A stretch of 49,822 bases of DNA, taken from positions 1 through 49,822 of the forward strand of contig JBBPTG010000181.1 of NCBI GenBank assembly GCA_038093975.1, written 5' to 3'. This document shows positions 12,824 to 25,100 of the stretch, one piece after another; the stretch's first letter is position 1, and each line of letters begins with the position of its first letter. The stretch is from Chalciporus piperatus. Taxonomy: Eukaryota; Basidiomycota; Agaricomycetes; Boletales; Boletaceae. Made by a program: the position numbers and the translations under genes. A model generated the notes under the pieces. It saw only the letters and a program-made list of their open reading frames with translations, made no database searches and was not told where the DNA came from.

Positions 12824-13840
12824 AAGATGCAATTTGAATCCAGACATCCATGACTCAGGAAGGACCCCAGGACACCGCGACTCACCGGCCGCCAATCGGA
12901 TTTCTCAACGAGGCAACACTCAGAGTTCATTGGCCCACATGACATTGAGTGCAAGTCTATCACGCTGACCCTGACTCGCCACGAGGTGTGGCGAGCACGA
13001 AGTTAAAGTTAAAAAAAGTGCATGGCTCCATACCAACTCACCCGCCTGACTAGTCGTCTTCCAGGAGCGCAGATGAGAGCAACACCGTAGTACGAAAACA
13101 TGAGGCATCTTCCCCAACTTGACCGGTCACCTGTGACGTACTAGTAGGTCTCTTGGTGTCAGGGACCAGGTGGTAAACGTGCTGTGGACAGTCAGCATGT
13201 CGAATGCGGGTATTGAAGCGTGGGGCTTGGATTGGTGGGTCATCCCATCCTGTGTCTCGGAGATGAGGTCTCCATAGCTCCAACCACTGCTCTCCAATCT
13301 TACCTGCACTGTGCACACACGTTGAAAAATATATACGTAGCTTGACTTGCTGTTGGAATGGAGTGCGGGAGCAAATCCAATCAACCGAGGCAGCCAGCGC
13401 CCACGTACAGCAAAGACAGCGCTATGTTATGTAGTAGTATGTAAACCGACCTGGAGGGGCAAAATCAATCTTATATTCCTTATTGGGTGAAGTTTGCGGG
13501 ATTCTCCCCGGAAGTAATTACGCACCGAATACTGTTGCGAAACATATGAGAGGCAGTGGTTTGCCATATGGAACACAATGCCAGCTAGTTAGTAGGATTG
13601 TCGGACTTGTTCAACACACAGCAGAGACGAGAAACGTTCTGTAGAAAAGCATGGCCTCAGGCTGGTGGCACTGTAACTGTTAAATTTACTACTCCGACAG
13701 ACTCGATGGAAAGTAATGAACAGCCTCCGCGGGAGCAATCCGGGAGTGACGCCCACTACCAACAATGGGAGTCTGCGGAACAATCATGGCCACGACTCCA
13801 TGGCCAGTCTACGCCTGCCCACCCGCCGTAACTTGGAGAG

Positions 13841-13848
13841 TATATAAA
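13841..13848 (+). promoter_or_regulatory. TATA box of the downstream membrane-protein gene
   Basis: TATATAAA lies 231 bp upstream of the ATG at 14072 on the plus strand, following a C-rich stretch and preceding a pyrimidine-rich leader (TCTTCTCTCTCAACC at about 13879-13893). This arrangement is typical of well-expressed basidiomycete genes and would give a leader of roughly 200 bases. Confidence 0.6.
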
Positions 13849-14071
13849 GCAGGCACTTGAGGCCATTTCAGTCACCCGTCTTCTCTCTCAACCTTCACTT
13901 GCTTCTTGATTAATTGACTTGCCGAGTCGTTCCATTACCTCGTGTGCCATCATTGTTCCCGCGCCCAACCGCCGAACAACGAACCTTGATTGCATTGACG
14001 CCCAGTGTCTTTCATGAACTACCTGTCCACGTTGTGCGCCCTTTACCCAGAATCTCTATCTCATTGCTAAC

Positions 14072-15388
14072 ATGTACATTCCTAACGTCTCCAGCGTCCT
14101 TAGTCGTCGCTCCATGGTTGCCGATTCCATATCCCTCGATAAGTCCCGTTTCACCCTTGATACCTCGGGCGTAGCTGGCGTCTTCGGTGGAGATGAGGCC
14201 GTTTCTGCCATGGCCACAGTCCACGTCTACCAGGGTAGGCGATGGTTGGGTTGGTACAACACCCCCGGATCATATCAGATAGCCAAGCGCTACGGTCTAC
14301 TCGCAAGATCCAAGTTCTTCAACGGCGTATTCCCTGGCGTTCACGCCGATCCCGCTACTCTGTTCGAGTTCAATGGCTGGACGGGACCAAAGTTCCGTGC
14401 CGCCCACTCTGGAACCATCATTGAACAGACCGGTCATTTGGCTTCCCTCATCATGAAGGAATGTGCTTCTATGGAGGGACAGGTTATTCAAGGGAGAATA
14501 ACCGTCCCTGTCGGTATCACCATCGTTGACCTCAAACACGTCCCAGAGCCGCGGATGTCCCCAAAGCGCATCAACGCTTATTCCCCTGTTTTTTCCAGTG
14601 TTCCTATTGCCGCCAGCGTCGGCACCTGCATTGCTTGTGGCGTTTTTGAGGATTGGTTCTGTTTCTCATTGATCCTCTTGGGTATGATCGCCGGAGGCAT
14701 CTCCTGTCTTGTCATCGGCTCTGGACAGCTTATTTTCAGCCATCCCAACCCCGCCGATGGATCCCCCGCTGGCGATGGTATCCTCAGCACCGACAAGGAG
14801 ATCGTCTTGCTGAAAGGCCCCGAGGGTTCCGTGAACTCCATCACTCGCGGCGGTTTCTCGCTTTACTTCAATAGCGAACCCCTGTATAACAACATCGGAT
14901 GGTGTTCCGTCCTCCTCACATTCCAATTCATCGCCCAGCTTCTCCTCATTCCCCAGGGATCGTTATTCGGTCAACTCATGTTCGTCACTTCCCTCGGTGT
15001 CTCGTGGGCTTACAACTCCTGGCTCTCCTCCTGGGACAAGGAGAAGCTCCAACGAGAGATTCTGTTGAACGTCCTCGGGAAGCCAAAGCTGACCAAGTTC
15101 ATCTTGGCCAACCGGACCTCCATGGTCATCTTCGCGCTCCTTGTACTCCAACCTGAGGAACCTTCCAAGATACTCGATGAACTCCTCCCCAACGACACCA
15201 GAGCATGGAGGAAGTTCAAGGAGACCGTCGTGCAGCGACTCTTGAACAAGGAGAAGCTCGATTTCGATGCTGCAGACTTGGACTTGAGCGGGTTTAACGA
15301 CCAGGAGAGCACGTTGCTCACGACGCTCTTCGACGATGCCTTGAACGCTTACAAAGGGTTTAACGAATACTCTTCTCACCTCAATTGA
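14072..15388 (+). CDS. Intronless multi-pass membrane protein, unknown function
   Basis: A single uninterrupted frame of 438 codons, unusual here because most neighbours carry many introns. The ATG at 14072 has a fair context (GCTAACATG) and a TATA box upstream. The first 170 residues are soluble and contain RRWLGWYNTPGSY. Hydrophobic segments then appear around residues 185-225 (including SLILLGMIAGGISCLVIGSG), 275-320 (SVLLTFQFIAQLLLIPQGSL and the next segment) and possibly 350-365 (TSMVIFALLVLQ). The C-terminus is charged and helical. Codon choice is strongly biased to C-ending codons, suggesting good expression. It resembles a family of uncharacterised Agaricomycete membrane proteins I have seen only as hypothetical; I cannot assign a reaction or partner. 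Confidence 0.8.
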   Translation: MYIPNVSSVLSRRSMVADSISLDKSRFTLDTSGVAGVFGGDEAVSAMATVHVYQGRRWLGWYNTPGSYQIAKRYGLLARSKFFNGVFPGVHADPATLFEFNGWTGPKFRAAHSGTIIEQTGHLASLIMKECASMEGQVIQGRITVPVGITIVDLKHVPEPRMSPKRINAYSPVFSSVPIAASVGTCIACGVFEDWFCFSLILLGMIAGGISCLVIGSGQLIFSHPNPADGSPAGDGILSTDKEIVLLKGPEGSVNSITRGGFSLYFNSEPLYNNIGWCSVLLTFQFIAQLLLIPQGSLFGQLMFVTSLGVSWAYNSWLSSWDKEKLQREILLNVLGKPKLTKFILANRTSMVIFALLVLQPEEPSKILDELLPNDTRAWRKFKETVVQRLLNKEKLDFDAADLDLSGFNDQESTLLTTLFDDALNAYKGFNEYSSHLN

Positions 15389-16492
15389 TCGAGATGGTTT
15401 TTATGATCTAACTTCTCGGCGTCGTGCTATGACTGATCTTGTTTCGATTGATGTATTATACGGATTGCATTCCTGCTGGACATGGTTTGATTTATGAGTT
15501 GATTACAATTGTATCATATAGTCTTCGACTCGACTCGCTGCTATTTGTACTGACTGGAAATCAATCGTTCTCCTGACCATGTGCATGAGCCGGAGGCTCG
15601 GATCTTCGCATACGGACAAGCACGGCCACTTCGACACGGCAAAGCCCGAGCTCTTTAAGTAGTATGCCACGAAATGTCCATCCGAGTCAATCCTAGTAAC
15701 GCGCACCCCGGCGTATACTCTATATACTTGGTATGTTTTTGTAACATTGTTTGTATTAAAAAAAATTATTTTTAAAATAAATCAGTCTTAGTATTCCAGC
15801 AGCCTCTAGGTATGCGTCGAACGTGTTTGGTTTGGCAGTCAACCCGCGAGGTGTACACTCACCATGACCGGTTGACCCACAACGTTCAAGTTGCCACACA
15901 TGTGCATGGTACGTCCCTGCAGGACTGTGGAGAGAGGAGTCGGGGCGTGTATCAAAGGCTCCGATATGATACAGTGTCATTTCGTGACAGGCTTCCAAAG
16001 GCCTCCTTCCCCTCCACATTAGACTCTTCTGTATAGAACATGACGTCTTGCCATTCCCGTCATTCCGAAGATCCTCAAGGCCTCAAGGCTGCCTCATGAC
16101 CATGAACTTAAACTTATCGACATATCAGCTGCGGTAGGTGACGTCGTATTCCGGATCGCTGGAAATCTGGAGCTAAAAGTGGAGGCTTCTTTGGCCACAC
16201 TGGGTCAATTGGCCCGATTGGATTTGCGAACGTGGCTGTTCGGCATTTGTGTGTTATCGATGCGGAAGGTTGGTCGACTCCATAACAGTGGTTTGGGGTA
16301 AACTTTGTCTGTGTTTGCGGCGAATAGCGTTGTGGTCGATGCCGGGAGGTGTCTTGCCAATTACAGGTCGTATACTCATACCTATCCAAGCTGTCCACAT
16401 CAAGGTGTCGAATTAGCGCCAGGTTGTCGCCGCACGAGTTCCAACGCTTGACTTCCACTCCATCTGTATCGCTCATACCATCTGCTCTCTCA
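15389..16492. other. Intergenic, no supported gene
   Basis: About 1.1 kb between two plus-strand genes. It holds the 3' region of the membrane-protein gene and an A/T-only stretch near 15757-15782 (A run, T run, A run). No frame appears coding and I see no RNA gene. Confidence 0.5.
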
Positions 16493-17531
16493 ATGTCTGC
16501 ATTCGAGTCCGCACAAGACGTGTATGCGAGGAATCTTCTATCGCATCGCGGATATCCTCTATGGACCCCCGAACCAGACCCGGAACTCCCGATCCTTTAT
16601 CGAGAAGAAGGACTTCAGATTGGCGATGTTGGAGTCGTCATTCCCTCCCAGGGCAGTTTCGACGTCTTCTTCAATATATGCCTACCTCGTGAACACGAAC
16701 TTCATCAAGAGAATGGTGTTCCCGAGAACTTCTCCTACATCCCACTGAAAAACAGAGATGTTCGTTTCACATCTAATGCAGAACAGATCGGTTGTGTCAT
16801 CTCATCTCATTCTGCGAGACGGGTTGTGGATCATAGCGTGGATAACTCTGTGTTCGCGTGCGTGGCTGATCGAAAGCAGATTCGTCATGGAAACTGACAA
16901 CACTGTCTAACCATTCGTCAGGTCTGAATACGAGTTCAGGTTTACCTCTAGCGAGGGTGCGGTCCTCATCCTTCCGCAAGGCGCCGAGAGTCGCATTCTC
17001 CGCAATGTACTCCCATTTATTGAGAAAGCGAAAAGAGATACACTCCACTGGTACAAGTTTGCTCGTCAAGTTCTTGGTCGGAATATCAGGAACGATGCTC
17101 TTTATTTAATCACCGGGATTTATAAAGCACATTCCTGGTCGGTTGCATCATTTCGTGGTGCTGGAGAGACCACGGAATCTTCCGCCCGGTTCTTTCGAAT
17201 AGCAGATCACATCAACGACGGTGGCATGGCCACTGCTTATACTTGGGTCACCACGCGTCCCGTGGACCGGCGCGTGGGTCCCGATTACAATCCCACAACC
17301 CCCAACCAATCTGTCTTCATAACTGGACTGAAGATTGCGATCAGGAATGTCATATTTTACAAGAGTGTCTCAGTGCAGGTTGATCCTCCCAGCGTCCATC
17401 CAGGAGGTGTTGATTTCTCCCAGGCTATAAGCGGGAATTCTTGGGTGGAGAGCAGTTGGACCACCGTATCTGGAATGCGTGGAACTGGAAACAATGATAC
17501 ACGGTACGATACGTTCACGGTGATGCTATGA
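16493..17531 (+). CDS. Agaricomycete orphan family protein
   Basis: I recognise the pattern of this gene from many Agaricomycete genomes but know of no assigned function. The ATG at 16493 starts MSAFESAQDVYARNLLSHRG, and RGYPLWTPEPDPELP then GLQIGDVGVVIPSQGSFDVF follow, the typical opening of the family. One intron of roughly 50-80 bp ends at about 16920; its donor is ambiguous because several GT positions fit poorly. The second exon carries SEYEFRFTSSEGAVLILPQG, YLITGIYKAHSWSVASF and a C-terminal part ending at TFTVML. No signal peptide or membrane segment is visible. The protein would be about 310-330 residues. Members of this family often occur near genes for receptor-like proteins; here its neighbour on the same strand is an Argonaute. 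No catalytic motif is apparent. Confidence 0.68.
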
Positions 17532-18099
17532 TGTCTCACACCGAGTGTTTACAAACTGCAGGATGCGGGGTGCTGCGGGTACACGCGATAGCGGAATGAT
17601 CTCCCAGTTTCCTGAAGTACTGCAGGTATTTCTGCCACTCCATTGAAGGTGTGCTTAGAAAGCAAGCAAAATTTCTAGCCATTTCATCCTTCCGATGCTA
17701 TCAACCAATACATGCTGCTCAAAGTTAGTGATTTTCGCCCGCCCCGACGTAATATTGTCTAAACGAAATCCAGGAACCAGCTGCGGATATTGCTATAGCC
17801 CGTGATGATGACTGGATCCATATACTCGAAAATCAGAATGTGTGCTTAACCTCTTGTATTTGTTGCGGTTTGCTGACGTGGTTCCCCATGCTTGAAGAGC
17901 CAGAAGACTGACTCGGAAGAACTTCTACGAGGCGACGGTCTCGAGAAAGCTCTGACGAAAAAATTCGACATCGTCTCTCATGATGGTGAGTGCTAGATTT
18001 ATCGGTACCTCACAGCAGCTACTGATCTAGATTAGGTGCGGTATACTTACAAAGAAAAGTGTAGGCCTCCCCAACCATGTCTTTATTAATGTAGTGTTG
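17532..18099. other. Intergenic, possible 5' end of the Argonaute gene
   Basis: About 570 bp between the orphan gene and the first Argonaute ATG I can support. The frame of the first Argonaute exon stays open upstream to about 18035, next to possible acceptor sites (CTGATCTAG and GATTAG), so one or more further 5' exons could lie here. I could not identify them with confidence. Confidence 0.4.
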
Positions 18100-21000
18100 A
18101 TGTGCGTGCCCCGCTCCGCTGGTGACGCTAGCCTTCCAGCCATTGAGCTCCTGCGGCGACCGGGTTACGGGAAATCTGGCAGATCGATAACTGTCCGCGC
18201 TAACGTTTTCGACATCAAAGTGCCCGAAGTTGAAATTCATCATTATAACGGTATGCCCGTGCTTTCCAAGTAAACATCAAGACTGCTGATAAGTCATCGA
18301 TGATGGTTGACTGGAAAAATCAGTGGGTGAGTTCAACGTTCCTTATTCTGCGCCCCCCGGTGATATTCACTCACTCGTCCCAGCCATCTCGCCCTCTGAG
18401 ACGACTTTGCCGGCTAGGTTGAACCTCGAGTTGATCGACCATCTTCAAAAGATCGATGCTCCTGACGTGTTCACTCCTCTTGCGGTGTACAACGGTCGGG
18501 GGAACATGTTTGCGTCACGAGAACTACCCCTTGGACCGAACGGAAGTCGAGAGGTATGCTATATGCACCACTGTTCAGTACAACGCCTCACGGGCCACAT
18601 GTGGCGACTTCAAGTTCAGCGTTTGTCTCTCCGACGAAACTACCCATGATAGCCCTGGAGAAAATACAGGTGGAGGGCCGCGTGTGTATATAATTAGGCT
18701 CACAAAGGTTGCGACGATCAATCCAAAGTAATTTTCCTGCTTTTTCTGCGGACGTCATATTAATGTTGGGTTTGACCCGCCGTAGGATTTTGCAGCGCTT
18801 CATAATGGGACAACGGTCAGACGATAACAGCGTATTGACCGCCTTGACAGTAAGTACACACCTCGGCGTCGAAACCAGGATTGTTAACTTGTAATCGTTA
18901 TCGTAGGCCCTCAACGCTGTTATACGTATGGAGCCCACCATGAAATACCCATTCAATGTCCGATCTTTCTTCGCTGACCGAGAGATGAAGGACATCGGAA
19001 GTGGATTGGTTCTTTGGAGGGGGTATTTCCAGTCTGTCAGACCTGCAATCGGACGGTTACTGGTGAACGTTGACATCTCCACCGGGACCATGTATAAGCC
19101 AGGCTCCTTGCTGGATCTTTGCGTGGATTTCCTTGGTCGGCCGGGCCAGCACCAGCTTCTGAGCCCACGCCGCGGGTTCCCCGACCGAGAGCGCCTTCGA
19201 CTGCAGCATTTCATCGCCGGAATCCGAGTCATGACAACTTATTCTGGGGATCCGGTCATTTGTGCTGAAGTACGTAATGTCTTATTCACGCGAACCCCGC
19301 TCATCAACTACAGGTCGGATCTGGGGCTTTGTTGCCCCTTGAGCTTTGCACGGTCCCACCAGGTCAAATCATGCGTAAACAAGTACCCCCCGAGAAAACG
19401 AAGGACGTCCTTCACTTTTCAACAAAGAAGCCGCAGGACCGGCTGCAAAGCATCACCAACGGACTTTCGGTTGGTTGGTTTTCCCCCATATGCCGCCTTT
19501 TCTCAATTCCGTTTAGGTTCTTGCCTATGGCCAGTCCGAATATGTGCGCCAGTTCGGTATGACCGTTGATGAAACGACTGGTCCGCTCAGCGTACCTGCG
19601 CGTGTCCTGGTTCCTCCGAAGCTCAGGTATGGACAGGACAGCCGCAAACCAGTTGTCGTAAGTCCACACTTTTCTAGACTGCTACGCGCTTCTCATTCGG
19701 TGATAGTCCCCAAAAAATGGCGCGTGGAACATGTACGTTGTGTCCTTCCCGTCGCTTGGCACTGCTGATCCTTGAGTAGGATCGGCAAGCGTTTCTTCCG
19801 ACCCGCTACTATCGACCGTTGGATCGTCATTGTCTACGAACGCCAGCAACGATTCAACCAACAAGCAGCGAATGACATGATCGATGGCCTCCTACGACGC
19901 TGTAGCGATGTTGGTCAGTGGCGGTGGAGAGGCCAGGACTGCCTCCGACTCGATGGGATACAGGATGTGATGACTAGAACATGCTGTGCACTACGCTGAC
20001 CTACTACTCTTTGACACTCCGTTCGGCATCTCCCGCGCTCTCTGCTGACCCCTGACTCTACCCCGCCACAGCGGTATTGTCAATTGTTTCCCCGCTTGTG
20101 ATATGACGCTGCTCTCAGGGATGAGGGTCAACGACCGTAACCCGCCGGTCACCTGGCAAAATGGCCAGGGGAAAATTGCTGACGTGCGTGTTTATGCGAT
20201 CGTGTGGGTTGCAATGATTGAAGTCTTTCTAGCAATTGCGCGCGGCCGGGAACGATTTCTTCCAAAGGACGGGCCAACGTCTGACACTCATCGTCGTCGT
20301 ACTTCCAGATAACGGCAATGACATCTATACTGCAGTGAAACAGTATGTCACATTGTAGATCCTTTCCCGATTATTGATTGATTGCGGTACAGTTTTGGCG
20401 ACGTTACAGTGCGTGTGATTCATTCCTTGCCTTAGCCATAGTCATGACTACTTGAAGGCAGGAGTCGCGACTCAGTGCTTGAAGAGTTCGAAATGCTTCC
20501 GTGCAAAGGCCCAATATTACGCTAATGTCTGTTTGAAGTGAGTGTAATTTTTTTTTCCATTAGGTCCCAAGTCTAAGTCCCCGCAGAATGAATGTCAAAC
20601 TTGGCGGAATCAATACAATTCCAGACCCTCAGTCTGTCACTGTCCTTACAGATCCTCGAAACCCAACCATAGTCATGGGTATTGTTCTTTCCCCAGAGTC
20701 TTATTACAAGTGGAGCTCATGATTCGCTCGCGAAACAGGTGCCCACGTCATTCACCCGGCACCTGGCTCAGAAGGTCGTCCTTCCTTTACAACCCTGGTC
20801 GGAAACGTTGATTCACACAGTGCGAAGTATGTCGCAACAAGTCGCGTGCAAGGTTCTCGCGTAGAAATAATCGCTGATTTGAAAGACATGGCCAAGGTGG
20901 TTACTACCTTCTACAACCTGTAAATTTTGACATTGACTGTGCGATTCTAGCATATCTTGACCATGTATATGCGGTACCGGCAGGTGGCTGAAAAGAAGAG

Positions 21001-21840
21001 TGACGTTGCCCCTACTCGCCTTATATTCTTCAGAAGTTTGTTTCCCGTATATGCTCTTATGTAGCTGACCTTTTGCCTAGATGGTGTCTCTGAAGGCCAG
21101 TTCCGAGAAGTATTGGACAAAGGTGCGCTATCCCGTCGAGTTTCCTAGCTTCTATTGAGGACTTTTTTTACAGAGTTCGCTGCACTGAAAGGTACGCAAC
21201 CGCGTCGTGTATATCGAATTCATCTTCATCCATTCGTGTAGCTGCTTGTGACGAACTCAAAATCAAACTCAAGATCACAGTCATTGTAGTCGCGAAACGG
21301 CATCACGTCCGCTTCTTCCCTCGGCAATCTGACGCCGACAGGAGTGGCAACTGCCCAGCAGGAACTGTTGTCGACCAAGTTGTCGGCCACCCTACCGAAT
21401 TTGATTGGTACCTCCAAAGTCACGGTGGATTGCTTGGTACCAGTCGCCCGGCACACTACAACGTCCTGTATGACGAGAGCAATTTCAAGTAAATCTTACA
21501 GCACCTTGTCTATCGTTGGAAATTTACTCAACCATTGGTCTATAGCGCGGACAGTCTTCAGGCCCTGTCGTTCGCCCTGTGCCATGTGTATGCGCGTTCC
21601 ACGCGCTCGGTCTCGATACCTGCACCGGTATATTGTACGTTGAATCATCCTTACTTGTGAATCCTGGCTCAAAATGGTTTAGATGCGGATCTCGTATGCA
21701 GTCGCGCCAAGAACCATTTTGATCCCCAAGGCACCGTCGACTTTTCCGACACTGCCCAAGAAAAGGGTACACTCGAGGCATTCCAACATGGCTACAAGCC
21801 ATTGCACTCCAACATGGCAACCCTCATGTACTTTTGTTGA
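18100..21840 (+). CDS. Argonaute lacking the PAZ core, with altered PIWI catalytic site
   Basis: RNA-silencing effector family that binds a small guide RNA. I spliced 21 exons, all GT-AG; they sum to 2538 bases (845 residues) and end at TGA 21838-21840. Order: N domain ([20 protein letters not shown]), linker 1 ([34 protein letters not shown]), remnant PAZ, linker 2 ([20 protein letters not shown]), MID ([20 protein letters not shown]) and PIWI ending MYFC. Between [17 protein letters not shown] and [19 protein letters not shown] about 50-60 PAZ residues expected from relatives are missing, and the DNA there is contiguous. In PIWI the family DEDX tetrad reads His ([10 protein letters not shown], codon 20744-20746), Glu (RVEIIADL), Asn (FFRNGVSEGQF, codon split 21035/21081-21082) and Asp (YYADLV, 21688-21690). 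D at the fourth place is normal for fungi, so two of four are altered. The intact frame argues against a dead gene; slicing is unlikely. Exons 5' of the chosen ATG are possible. Confidence 0.88.
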
Positions 21841-22148
21841 GTGACTCTGGCGCCACATCCAAGGACTTGTGAAATACCCGCTGTATTCTTTTCTTTCAAC
21901 ATGGCGATCCCTTTTTTCTCAGTGTAGTTAAGCAGAAACTGTACATGGCCCTACGATATCGAATTGTACGCGCTTGATACGAAGTCTGTAATATAAAGTT
22001 GCCATGTAAAAAGGCTTCTGTCTGTCCATACGGTACACCCTACATTCTCTCGATTCAATGGTCTTACATAAAAGACGCATGGCCCTGCAATACACTTCAT
22101 GCCCAGAAGGGTGGTGATGGGCATCGCGAACGACATCCAGGGTATGGG
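21841..22148. other. Convergent intergenic region
   Basis: 308 bp between the stop codons of the plus-strand Argonaute and the minus-strand HET gene. Overlapping 3' ends of the two transcripts are possible here. No terminator-like hairpin or coding frame was noticed. Confidence 0.5.
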
Positions 22149-25100
22149 CTATACGACGTCTAGCACCTTGATTCTATCTATGAGATATTGCGGTGAAATG
22201 TCCCTCCGTAGTTGTACTTTGATCGTCTGGTCGCTCGCGGTGCGTTTGTAGGCAGTATGGGAAACCGCTGAGAGCAAGAGTGCAGCGAAAGGCTGTCTGA
22301 GGCAAGCAAGAAGTCTCAATGCTCTAGTCTGCCTGTCCAGTCGTGACGGAGACGGCGGTAGGAATGAGGCTCCGTCATCCAGGTGACTTGGGGGGAACAG
22401 TGGCTCCCCGCCATTATGGTCAACAGGATCGAGAAGAGAATGGAGCCACGGATGTACGAGGACAAGATCGCTCAGGCCGGATAAGTCGTCCGTTGTCCTA
22501 ATCATCACATCCCCAAGTGCGACGGTTGCTGTCGAGTAGCTGCGGAGAGGAAGGAAATGCGTGGAGTCGCTCGGCGGTGTGAGGTCCGTCAGAGGGGACA
22601 GGGGAAACACTATGCATGATAGGCTGAGGCGACCGCTGACGAGACGTGGTGATGGAAGATCAACCACGCGATCATAGATCCTCTCGGCCAGCCCGTAGAA
22701 CGTCCGTAGTTCCGTGACCAGCATCTCCATCTCCGAAGCGTCAATCTGAATATGCGATGGATTGTGTGAGGTATCGTGGTAGACGCTGATCTCGGCAGGA
22801 AGACAGCTATTATAATTGGATGCCGTCCCTGTCCAGTCAAGAATCGAAGTGTCGCCAGATCGCGTCAGCACCACCTCCAAAAGACGACCGAGGGCGCGAT
22901 GGCCCTCGCCGTATATAGGTGGGATCGTAACGTCGAAGATACCGAGCATCGAATATGCTATATCTTCCTCCCTGGTGGCTTTGCGGGACGAAGCTAAACG
23001 AAGCTTCTGCCGAACATTGTATGTCCCTGGACGAAGGGACACGAGAACCCGAGGATGAACACCGTTAGCGAGTGCCATCCCACGGATGATTGAAGGGCAG
23101 TTTTTGTGGTTGAAGATATCAGGATCGTCGACATAAGGCTTCCAGTCTTCGCAATAAAATCGAACCACAGGAGAGGCGGTGTACTCTTGGAGAGTCCACG
23201 CGCGAGTGTTCCATAAACACTGGACGAGACCTTCCAAATCGATTTCCAGTTGCGAGAAGACGCCCTTCAAGTAGATAATTGTCAGGGAAGATCTGTGATA
23301 CCATTGGTGCATCGATGTTAAAGATTCTCGTAGTACCGCCTCGTTCGCCTTGTCGATGCAGCAAGTATCGATCCAAGCCCATAGGAATTTGGCATCACGG
23401 GCTGTCATGCAAAATTTCTGTAGCTTGGTGATAGGCGGTGATGGCGTGAGGTGGTAGATCGACTGATGTAGGACATCCCGCATCAGAGGCTCATTTGCTT
23501 CCCATGTGTGGGAGAGCGTGGAGTAGCGGAAGTATACTTCGACTTCTTGTTTAACTGTGGGCTCGTCGAGATGTGACGACGGAGATAAAATGAGCTCCTT
23601 GTAGCGGGGAGTTGCTTTGAATGCACGCGCTCGCGCCTGCTTATCACAGAGGTGACCGGTCTCCGTGTTTATCAAAACGATTGGCGAACTACGTTGCACT
23701 CGCGTGATAACGGAGTCGATAACTTCGATTGCGCGAGACGGGTTGATCACTTTCCGGGCAATACGACGATTAGATAGCGCTTGGTATGATATATATGCCA
23801 CTCACTAGAGGTTCCAGGAGAAGAAGAGATCCCAAGGCACGAAAGCATGCTGTCGAGAGCCTCGATAGCTTCGTCGTAGCGGTGCAGACCATACAGGGCT
23901 GCATGTTTCCTTTCATATCCCAAAGGAGATGAAGCATCTAGTTCGATTGCCTGCCAGGTACCCTATGATTAGAAATGTGTCGAAGCAAGACAGACAACAG
24001 TGTACTTTGTTCGCATCTCGTACCGCATCTTGCCATTGGCCAATTGATGCTTGGGCCTTGCTCCGCTCGGCAAAAATACGCGCTGGGATGGGTGGGTCGA
24101 AAGACAACGCAACCGAGTAATGGCCAACAGCTTCAACGTGTTGCCCGCAGCTTGAGGCAAAGTCACCATTGGATTCAAATGTCGCAGCACATTTTCTCCT
24201 GAAATCTAGCGGAGAATGTGGGCTTCCAGTGCACCATAACCAAATCGGGGAAGCCAAAACTTACCCGGGATCCAGGATGACTCTTTTTGTGCCAGTGACT
24301 TGCCCGAACGGTCGGCAATCTGGTGTAGAGATTCCGAGATGTCTCTGGCACGCCCTAGAGCGAGTAGAGTTTCGCATATACGCTGTTGCGCTGCGAACCC
24401 GATATCATCAAATGTCCAACCAAAGATCTATCAACAGGAGTTGACAGCATCTTATAGGCAAGCGGAGGGAGCCATACCAGCGAGACCACCTCTAGATGTG
24501 GACTTTTGCGATACGCGGCTGGAACATGTGCACGCTTAAACGATTGCAGCGCACGCTCCCAATCCCCCTGCTCTGCATACAAGTCTCCCAGGCGAACGCA
24601 CATCTGGGCCTATAGAATATCAGAGGTGCCGCTAGTGGTGTCACATAGACCTCGCACCTGGACAATATACTATACAGACGGGTCATCAACGACACTGATC
24701 AATTCAGTTACACACAATATTGCCTCCTCGTAATCCCCAGCTGCATACGAGATTATGCACTACAATGGCGAATGAATCGCCCGTGACGAATAAGTGTAAG
24801 GAAATTTCATGTACTCACATCGATCAGTAAGAGAAATTTAGTGTCATCCGGATCGCAATCGCGAATTGCTAGGCGATATGCCCATGTTGCTTCCTTGCAT
24901 TTCTTCTGGCCGATCAACGCAATGGTCTTTGCAATATGTCCGATGACGGACGGTTGAATAACAATGGACTGAGACATACTTCACTGAATATAAGGAGACG
25001 AAAGAAGTGAAGGGAGCTGACCTTTTGGGCATCGAAATATGCTTCGACCCACCTTTCGGAGCGTGCACGTACAAGCGCACGGTTAGCAAATGTATCATGG

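Larger units (their letters stand above)
11435..14071. other. Long intergenic region between divergent genes
   Basis: About 2.6 kb separates two divergently transcribed membrane-protein genes. Short frames exist on both strands but none has coding character. It contains a 37-bp tandem duplication (12747-12823) and a TATA-type promoter near its right end (13841), both listed separately. Otherwise I see nothing recognisable. Confidence 0.5.

Noticed and set aside
13050..13384. Minus-strand frames with His and Pro rich sequence
   Set aside because: No ATG, no splice support and no family-like blocks; treated as chance open frames.
18588..19232. 214-codon minus-strand open frame opposite the Argonaute
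   Set aside because: It begins and ends within conserved Argonaute exons and spans their introns; antisense shadow.
21683..21690. Asp instead of His at the fourth PIWI catalytic position
   Set aside because: The tetrad is DEDX with X as His or Asp, and fungal Argonautes commonly have Asp, so this residue is not a loss.
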